Made by a program: the position numbers and the translations under genes. The notes under the pieces are model-generated. The model was not told where the DNA came from, ran no database searches, and saw only the letters and a list, made by a program, of their open reading frames with translations. Source: an uncultured Collinsella sp. (GTDB lineage: Bacteria > Actinomycetota > Coriobacteriia > Coriobacteriales > Coriobacteriaceae). From it: a stretch of DNA of 14,276 nucleotides. Positions within the stretch are counted from its first letter, which is position 1. The number at the start of each line of letters is the position of its first letter. This document shows, in pieces, positions 1 through 4,654 of this stretch. The stretch is taken from assembly GCA_902478885.1 (NCBI GenBank), contig CABSMS010000055.1, forward strand, positions 1 through 14,276. Reading direction: 5' to 3'.

Positions 1-46
1 AGATGAGCGCTAGTCTCGTGGGCTCGGAGATGTGTATAAGAGACAG
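1..46. other. Residual Nextera (P7/i7 side) adapter
   Basis: Positions 13-27 read GTCTCGTGGGCTCGG, and 28-46 are the 19-base Tn5 mosaic end (AGATGTGTATAAGAGACAG), together the Nextera Read 2 adapter. The preceding AGAT (1-4) and eight bases GAGCGCTA (5-12) fit the tail of the P7 primer and an 8-base i7 index. This is library sequence, not genome. Any reading frame entering it is artificial, for example the one beginning MYKRQ at 32. Confidence 0.98.
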
Positions 47-397
47 GATGATAGGCTTGCCAAAGCTCACGACATCATCGTTGTAGATGGCGGTTCGGGC
101 TGCGAGGAGGCAGTCGGTAAAGTCCATATGGGTCTTGCCGAAGAGTTTGACGGCAAGGGCGACAACGGTGGGCTCGTCGACCATGACGTCATCGAGCAGC
201 CTTTTCATGGCCGCAGCAATTTCAACGCGGGGAACTTTATAGACGTCGCGCAGCGTGACCACGACGCGCGTAATGATTTCGGGGTAGACACGTGCGGTGC
301 GCGTGGCGATGACCTTGGCGGCGCGCGGTGACAGAACTTCGTCGTCGTCAAGCAGGTAGCGTAGGATGACGGTCTCGTCGATGATGGTGCTACTCAT
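47..397 (-). CDS. PIN-domain toxin (VapC-like), 3' end missing
   Basis: This is the likely toxin of a type II toxin-antitoxin pair. PIN-domain proteins are Mg2+-dependent ribonucleases that usually cut tRNA, rRNA or mRNA. From the ATG at 397-395, 117 residues can be read before the adapter, starting MSSTIIDETVILRYLLDDD. Acidic residues fall where PIN domains need them: D7 in the first strand, E40 in the segment YPEIITRVVV, and D92/D95 in HMDFTDCLLAA. The final stretch, which begins VVSFGKPII, is cut off; PIN proteins usually run about 130-140 residues, so perhaps 15-25 are missing. The start overlaps the antitoxin stop by 8 bases (390-397), implying translational coupling. No cognate target can be named. 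The family call is fairly secure and toxic activity is inferred. Confidence 0.8.
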
Positions 398-713
398 GGA
401 TATCTACTTCCTCGGGACCCAAAATCGAATCGTCGCTTTCTGTGGCAAGGTACTCAATCCAGGCATTGCGCTCCTCGGAGCGGCGATTGGGGTCCCCATA
501 TGCTTTGAGCGATCCATAGGCGGCGGTGCCGTCCTTTGAGCGCACGGCGACCGGCTGAAAGGGGAGCTTGCGCATCAAAATGCTCTGTGCGACAAAAAGG
601 CGCACGGCCTCGGCGAGCGATGTGCCCATGGCGTCGTAGAGACGCTCGGCATGCTGCTTATCTTCCTCGCGAATGCGCACCTGCAGGATGGCTCGTTTTT
701 GAGTCGATGACAT
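390..713 (-). CDS. RelB/DinJ-like antitoxin
   Basis: A 107-residue protein from the ATG at 713-711. An in-frame GTG lies directly upstream (716-714), but the Shine-Dalgarno AAGGGAGG (727-720 on the minus strand) is 6 bases from the ATG and only 3 from the GTG, so ATG is preferred. The N-terminal part (ILQVRIREEDKQHAERLYDA, then the stretch through MGTSLAEAVRLFV and LPFQP) matches the ribbon-helix-helix DNA-binding region of RelB/DinJ antitoxins: a short beta strand and two helices, then the typical LPF. The acidic, polar C-terminal half would wrap the toxin. Family knowledge: such antitoxins bind their own promoter and neutralise the toxin. It is the first gene of a leftward pair and ends inside the start of the PIN gene. 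The usual partner of this family is a RelE/YafQ-type toxin, so a PIN partner is noteworthy. Confidence 0.8.
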   Translation of the reverse strand: MSSTQKRAILQVRIREEDKQHAERLYDAMGTSLAEAVRLFVAQSILMRKLPFQPVAVRSKDGTAAYGSLKAYGDPNRRSEERNAWIEYLATESDDSILGPEEVDIHE

Positions 714-758
714 CACTGGCCTCCCTTAATGAGCGTGCAATTTGAATGGTCAAATACT

Positions 759-782
759 ACATTGGCTAATAATAGCCAATGT
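759..782. repeat. 10-bp perfect palindrome, probable antitoxin operator
   Basis: ACATTGGCTA (759-768) and TAGCCAATGT (773-782) form a perfect inverted repeat around ATAA. It touches the last two bases of the predicted -10 box (781-786) and covers the predicted start site of the leftward promoter, the normal place for an autoregulatory operator. Ribbon-helix-helix antitoxins bind such dyads. No T-tract follows on either strand, so a terminator is unlikely. Confidence 0.55.
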
Positions 783-808
783 TATAACCACTGCTTTATT
801 GCACTCAA
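781..808 (-). promoter_or_regulatory. Predicted promoter of the toxin-antitoxin pair
   Basis: On the minus strand, a -35 box TTGAGT (808-803) and a -10 box TATAAC (786-781) are separated by 16 bases. They match 4/6 and 5/6 of the sigma-70 consensus. Transcription would start near 774, about 60 bases before the antitoxin ATG, and inside the palindrome at 759-782. The placement fits an antitoxin-repressed promoter. Prediction from sequence only. Confidence 0.55.
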
Positions 809-836
809 GTTAATGAGCGCGAAATATATATCAAAC

Positions 837-893
837 GTATTACATCCTTTATAAACGAGCGTGAAATCTCCCCTGGATGTACGCATGTAATAC
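837..893. repeat. Spaced inverted repeat GTATTACAT / ATGTAATAC
   Basis: GTATTACAT (837-845) and ATGTAATAC (885-893) are exact reverse complements separated by 39 bases that contain the third GAGCG motif. A short direct repeat CCTTTATA (846-853 and 899-906) lies beside them. The arms are AT-rich and short, so chance is a real alternative. If functional, they would be paired operator half-sites in the intergenic region. Confidence 0.25.
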
Positions 894-938
894 ACTCACC
901 TTTATAGCTTCTAGAGAATAATTCCAACCTGCTAAAAC

Positions 939-964
939 CCCTGCAATACACCCGTATTGCAGGG
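939..964. repeat. 11-bp perfect palindrome upstream of the formate hydrogenlyase operon
   Basis: CCCTGCAATAC (939-949) and GTATTGCAGGG (954-964) pair perfectly around the loop ACCC. On the plus strand no T-run follows. On the minus strand only GGTTTTAG follows, a poor terminator, and there is no leftward gene to its right needing one. It lies about 180 bases upstream of the first operon gene and 30-50 bases upstream of AT-rich -10-like sequences (TATATT 996-1001, TATATC 1009-1014). This suits a regulator site for the rightward promoter. I could not find a convincing -35/-10 pair on this strand; TTGCCA at 978-983 has no well-spaced partner. Confidence 0.4.
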
Positions 965-1017
965 CCTATGCTCAAGTTTGCCACCTGCAACTGCGTATAT
1001 TTAACCTGTATATCGTT

Positions 1018-1142
1018 GGAGGAATTCTATCGAAGTGCCTGTTTCGCCGCATGCACTCGATACGCCGATGCCGGACCACGGGCGGTCCGGGGCAACGTCG
1101 ACAGGGTCTCTCCGGCATGGGATTCAGGAGGGAGTGAACAAC
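1018..1142 (+). promoter_or_regulatory. G+C-rich structured leader before hydN
   Basis: The rest of the 714-1142 gap holds no convincing gene. This last part can fold two exclusive ways. Fold A nests TCGA 1057-1060 with 1098-1101, GCC 1064-1066 with GGC 1091-1093, and CCGGACC 1071-1077 with GGTCCGG 1084-1090. Fold B pairs ATGCCGGA 1068-1075 with TCCGGCAT 1111-1118, ending just 7 bases before the hydN Shine-Dalgarno (1126-1133). A GGAGG at 1018-1022 is followed by GTG at 1035, in frame with hydN, so a 36-residue N-terminal extension is the competing explanation. A cofactor-sensing leader would fit a molybdenum or tungsten enzyme operon, but I do not recognise the known Moco motif in it. Confidence 0.35.
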
Positions 1143-1661
1143 ATGGGCAATAAACGAGTCGTAGCCGATTCCTCACGCTGCATTGGGTGCCAAACCTGTA
1201 TGGCGGCGTGCATCGAGGCGCACGACATCCCCGGCAACATCGCCGCGCCGCGCCTGCGCGTAACGCGCACCTACGAGATCTCCGCGCCGGTGGCATGTCA
1301 CCACTGCGAGGACGCTCCGTGCGCGAAGGCTTGTCCTACGGGCGCCTTGTTCTTTGATCCAAAGAACCATCGCATCGGCGTCAACGAGGACAACTGCATT
1401 GGCTGCAAGAGCTGCGTCATGGCATGCCCCTTTGGCGCCGTGAGCGTGGCGACCACGCAGGTCCCCGTCTTGATGGGTGACGTTCGCGTCGGTTCGCAGA
1501 CTAAGAGCTTCGTGCTCAAGTGCGACCTGTGCGTGGACCGTCCCGGCGGTCCGGCGTGTGCCGAGGCATGCCCGACCAAGGGCCTCACCCTGGTAGACGA
1601 GGAGCGTCTGGCAGAACTGACTGCCGAGCGTGCCCGCGCCACCATCGAAAACGAGGCGTAA
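1143..1661 (+). CDS. hydN: HydN-like four-cluster ferredoxin subunit
   Basis: A 172-residue polyferredoxin expected to carry electrons between formate dehydrogenase H and the hydrogenase, in the cytoplasm or on the complex. Four Cys quartets are visible: C13/16/19/23 (CIGCQTCMAAC), C52/55/60/64 (CHHCEDAPCAKAC), C85/88/91/95 (CIGCKSCVMAC) and C127/130/139/143 (CDLC...CAEAC). This is the arrangement of the HydN/HycB/HyfA family; E. coli HydN is about 175 residues. The ATG at 1143 has AGGAGGGA (1126-1133) 9 bases upstream. The frame stays open upstream to a GTG at 1035, which is less likely because family members begin close to the first Cys motif. It heads the operon, 74 bases before fdhF. The four-cluster ferredoxin call is secure. 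Choosing HydN over HycB rests on length and adjacency to fdhF. Confidence 0.88.
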   Translation: MGNKRVVADSSRCIGCQTCMAACIEAHDIPGNIAAPRLRVTRTYEISAPVACHHCEDAPCAKACPTGALFFDPKNHRIGVNEDNCIGCKSCVMACPFGAVSVATTQVPVLMGDVRVGSQTKSFVLKCDLCVDRPGGPACAEACPTKGLTLVDEERLAELTAERARATIENEA

Positions 1662-1696
1662 GCGTCGGGCGACAGGCCCAATGATTGTCAAATAAG

Positions 1697-1712
1697 TACC
1701 GAGCATTCGGTA
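1697..1712 (+). repeat. Small hairpin before fdhF
   Basis: TACCGA (1697-1702) and TCGGTA (1707-1712) form a perfect 6-bp stem with loop GCAT, 11 bases before the fdhF Shine-Dalgarno AAGGAGG (1724-1730). It has no T-tract, so it is not a terminator. It could be an mRNA-stabilising or translation-modulating hairpin, or chance. Confidence 0.3.
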
Positions 1713-1735
1713 GCAGAAAAAGGAAGGAGGGTGTC

Positions 1736-3958
1736 ATGGAGAAGCATAAAGTGATCTGCCCGTACTGCGGCGCCGGTTGCCAGTTTAACCTCCTGGTCCA
1801 AAACGGCCAGGTCGTGGGCACCGAACCGCTCAACGGCATCACCAACCAGAGCGAGCTGTGCCTTAAGGGCATGAGCGGCTACGACTTCATCAACGACACC
1901 AAGATCTTGACTCCTCGCGTACTGCACCCGATGATCCGCCGCACTAAGGGCGCGGATCTTGAGCGCGTAAGCTGGGACGAGGCACTGGATTTCACCGCAT
2001 CTAAGATGCAGGCCATAATTGACGAGTATGGTCCTAACGCTGTCATGACCACCGGCTCTTCGCGAGGCGGCGGCAATGAGGCGAACTACGTCATGCAGAA
2101 GTTTACGCGTGCGTGCATCGGCACCCACAGCGTGGACAACTGCGCCCGTACTTGACACGGCCCTACTGTCCTCGGTCTGATGGACACGGTTGGTTCAGGT
2201 TGCATGTCATGCTCCATCCCCGGTATGGAGGATGCGGGCTGCATTTTCCTCTTCGGCTATAACCCTGCCGATTCGCACCCCATCGTCGCAAGGCGTATCG
2301 TGCGAGCCAAAGAAAAGGGTTGCAAGATCATCGTCGCCGATCCGCGCCATATCGAAACCGCGCGTATCGCCGATCTCTACCTTCCGATCAAGAACGGTTG
2401 CAACGTTGCGTTCCTCAACGCCTTTGCAAACTGCTTGGTCAACGATGGCCTCTACGACAAGGATTTCGTCGCCGAGCACACGAACGGCTTTGACGAATGG
2501 TGGGAGACCATCAAGAACTACACTCCCGAATCCGTACAGGACATCACGGGTGTCGAGCCCGCGTTGATCCACCAAGCTGCCGAGATGTACGCCACGGCGA
2601 AGCCCTCTGCCATCATTGGCTGGGGTATGGGCGTATGCCAGCAGAAGCAGAACCTGAAGACGGTGCACACCATCGCCTCCATCGCCTGCGTTGCCGGCCA
2701 GATCGGCAAACCCAATTCCGGCCTCGCGCCCGTGCGTGGCCAGAACAACGTCCAGGGCTCCTGCGATATGGGCATGCTGCCCAACCTGTACCCTGGCTAC
2801 CAGAAGGTCACCGACCCGGCGGTGCGTGCCAAGTTTGCCAAGGCTTGGGGCGTGCCCGAGGAAAAGCTCCCGCTCGAGGAGGGCTACAAGCTCACCGACC
2901 TGGGCCACCTGGTCGACGAGGGCAAGGTGCACTGCTTCTACAACTACGGCGAGGACCCGGTGCAGACCGAGCCCGATTCGGCCGGTATGCGCAAGACGCT
3001 CTCCGAGCTGGATCTGTTCATTTGCCAGGACATCTTTATGACGCAGACGACCATGCTCGCCGACGTCATCCTGCCCGCTACCTCTTGGGGCGAGCACGAG
3101 GGTGTCTTTACTGCATCCGACCGTAGCTTCCAGCACTTTGACGCGGCCGTTCCGCCCAAGGGCGAGTGCCGTCACGACTGGGAGATCTTCGCGGACCTGT
3201 CCACGCGCATGGGCTATCCCATGCACTACGACAACACCGAGCAGATCTGGAACGAGTGCATTAGCCTGTGCCCCAACTTTGTGGGCGCGACCTACGAGAA
3301 GATGGCTCCCGAGGGCGGCTACGCCCAGTGGCCCGTCAAGAGCACCGATGTGAACGACCACGGTACGCCCGACATGTTCGCTGGTGGCAAGTTCACCACC
3401 AAGGACGGCCGCGCCAACCTGATGGCGCACGACTGGGAGGCGCCCTCCGAGCTTCCCGACGATGAGTACCCGCTCATCCTGTGCACCGTCCGCGAGGTCG
3501 GCCACTACAGCTGCCGTTCGATGACCGGCAACTGCAAGACGCTGGCGCTGCTTGCCGACGAGCCCGGTTTTGTCCGCATGAATCCCGCGGACGCCCAGGC
3601 GCGCGGCATCAAGAACGGCGACATCGTCTCGATTCACAGCCGCCGCGGCCAGGTATACAGCCGCGCCGACGTGAGCGACCGTATCAACAAGGGCACGGTC
3701 TATATGACCTACCAGTGGTGGATCGGCAAGTGCAACGAGCTGACCATGCACAAGGTCGACCCGGTCTCGCACACGCCCGAGGACAAGTTCTCCGCCTGCC
3801 AGGTCGACGCCATTGCCGACCAGGTCTGGGCCGAGGGCGAGGTCGAGCGTCAGTACACCGAGCTCAAGCAGGCTCTGGTGGACGCCGCCGCTCCTCAGGA
3901 CGTTGAGCCCGGCGCCGCCAAGTTCGACGACGAGGCGCACGTGAACCAAATCGTGTAG
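1736..3958 (+). CDS. fdhF: Selenocysteine formate dehydrogenase H (read through UGA)
   Basis: Oxidises formate to CO2 at a molybdenum (or tungsten) bis-pterin site and passes electrons to the ferredoxin subunits. Read as one 740-residue protein in which the in-frame TGA at 2153-2155 encodes Sec140, the same position as in E. coli FdhF (715 aa). The context is CART-U-HGPTVLGL, with the catalytic His next to Sec. The N-terminal [4Fe-4S] site is C8, C11, C15 and C42 (CPYCGAGC...LCLKG), followed by K44, the conserved electron-relay lysine. R334 in PVRGQNNVQG matches the active-site Arg of the family. The C-terminal part is the molybdopterin dinucleotide-binding domain. The start ATG at 1736 has AAGGAGG (1724-1730) 5 bases upstream. 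Standard translation would split this into a 139-residue fragment and a false start at 2180. Expression requires SelA, SelB, SelD and tRNA-Sec, none of which is in the window. Confidence 0.96.
2153..2186 (+). promoter_or_regulatory. UGA Sec codon with bacterial SECIS hairpin
   Basis: Directly after the TGA (2153-2155), TGTCC (2167-2171) pairs with GGACA (2182-2186). UC/GA (2172-2173 with 2179-2180) closes a GGUCU loop (2174-2178), leaving U2181 bulged. The GGUC begins 18 bases after the UGA, the spacing I recall for E. coli fdhF, which also has a GGUCU loop and a bulged U (there on the 5' side). Family knowledge: SelB reads this loop to deliver Sec-tRNA. It lies within the coding sequence. 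Confidence 0.88.
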
Positions 3959-3979
3959 TCCCGTTCTCGTTGGCTTTTT

Positions 3980-4022
3980 GGGCCGGGCGTCCCGTACGTT
4001 CGGGAGCCCGGCCCGTTATTTT
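3980..4022 (+). terminator. Strong intra-operon rho-independent terminator or attenuator
   Basis: GGGCCGGGC (3980-3988) pairs with GCCCGGCCC (4006-4014). The stem continues through TCCCG (3990-3994) with CGGGA (4001-4005) around loop TACGTT, with only G3989 bulged: 14 pairs in all. The T-rich tail is 4016-4022 (TTATTTT). The T-tract ends 3 bases before the hyfA ribosome binding site. It sits 21 bases after the fdhF stop and looks like partial termination between the hydN-fdhF and hyf sections. A processing or mRNA 3'-end-stabilising hairpin is an alternative. Confidence 0.75.
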
Positions 4023-4036
4023 GAAAGGAAGTGGGG

Positions 4037-4654
4037 ATGAACCGCTTCATCGACATCAACCCGGAGAGGTGCATCGGCTGCGGAACATGCCAGTCCGCCT
4101 GTGCCGACGCCCACCGGATGCAGGGTCTTCAGGATACGCCGCGCCTGGCGCTCGTGAAGACCGGCGGTATTTCGGCCGCCCTTGCCTGCCACCATTGCGA
4201 GGGTGCCCCCTGCGCCGAGGTTTGCCCGGTGAATGCCATCGAGCACGATGGCGATCGCATCCACGTCAAGGAGCAGGAGTGCATCGGGTGCAGGCTGTGC
4301 GCCATCGCGTGCCCCTTCGGAGCCATCCATCCCGATGGCACGTCTATCGCCGGTGTCGCAGGCATGTGCGACCCGACGCCTTCGTATCCTAAGTCCCTGA
4401 GCAGCCTGCTTACGTGGGCTCCTGGCCAGTACACCTGCGCTGTCAAGTGCGACCTGTGCGCCTTCGATCCGGACGGCCCGCATTGTGTGGCGGCGTGCCC
4501 CACCAAGGCACTGACCGTCATGGGCGGCGCGGCCGATCGCGAGCTCGACGAGGCCAAGCGCCTGCGCTCGATCGAAAACGGTCCGGCCGTCGACGTTACC
4601 GCTGTGGCCCAGGGCCTGTCCGAGAAAGCAGAAGGGAGCGAAAACAATGGATAG
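4037..4654 (+). CDS. hyfA: Hydrogenase-4 ferredoxin subunit HyfA
   Basis: A 205-residue electron-transfer subunit, the length I recall for E. coli HyfA, with four [4Fe-4S] Cys quartets: C12/15/18/22, C51/54/59/63, C82/85/88/92 and C138/141/150/154. Two extra cysteines, C111 and C134, flank the longer loop between clusters three and four. It should link FdhF to the hydrogenase small subunits. A GTG at 4031 is in frame two codons earlier, but AGGAAG (4026-4031) is correctly spaced (5 bases) from the ATG at 4037, so ATG is chosen. The start follows the terminator-like hairpin directly, and the stop overlaps hyfB by 8 bases, so the two are probably translationally coupled. It resembles HydN at the head of the operon. 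The assignment to HyfA rests on length, the inter-cluster loop and the position before hyfB. Confidence 0.92.
   Translation: MNRFIDINPERCIGCGTCQSACADAHRMQGLQDTPRLALVKTGGISAALACHHCEGAPCAEVCPVNAIEHDGDRIHVKEQECIGCRLCAIACPFGAIHPDGTSIAGVAGMCDPTPSYPKSLSSLLTWAPGQYTCAVKCDLCAFDPDGPHCVAACPTKALTVMGGAADRELDEAKRLRSIENGPAVDVTAVAQGLSEKAEGSENNG

Larger units (their letters stand above)
726..867 (+). repeat. Three phased copies of a TTAATGAGCG-type motif
   Basis: TTAATGAGCG occurs exactly at 726-735 and 810-819, and a variant TAAACGAGCG (8 of 10 identical) at 852-861. Each is followed by a similar A-rich tail (tgcaat, cgaaat, tgaaat). The offsets are exactly 84 and 42 bases, about 8 and 4 turns of B-DNA, so all copies face the same side of the helix. 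Copy 1 abuts the antitoxin ribosome binding site, while copies 2 and 3 lie between the two divergent transcription units. A regulator binding array is possible, but no factor is recognised. Confidence 0.4.

Noticed and set aside
32..331. 99-residue plus-strand frame at the left end
   Set aside because: It begins inside the adapter (MYKRQ) and is antisense to the PIN-domain gene.
939..964. Palindrome as a rho-independent terminator
   Set aside because: No T-tract on the plus strand, only four T's on the minus strand, and no leftward gene ends before it.
805..990. 61-residue minus-strand frame in the intergenic region
   Set aside because: It lies across promoter-like and palindromic sequence, with no Shine-Dalgarno and no recognisable features.
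714..1142. Sigma-54 (-24/-12) promoter as in E. coli FHL genes
   Set aside because: No GG-N10-GC element of the right form was found; TGG near 885 and the following GC have the wrong spacing.
968..1153. 61-residue Cys-containing small frame in the leader
   Set aside because: No usable ribosome binding site, it overlaps the hydN start in another frame, and its composition looks like chance.
2207..3949. 580-residue open frame on the minus strand opposite fdhF
   Set aside because: Val/Leu/Gly/Asp-rich shadow translation with no motif; fdhF is clear on the other strand.
2180..3958. Separate 592-residue molybdopterin oxidoreductase starting at ATG 2180
   Set aside because: There is no Shine-Dalgarno, and the frame is continuous with the upstream 139 codons through a UGA in the selenocysteine context. 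It is the second part of FdhF.
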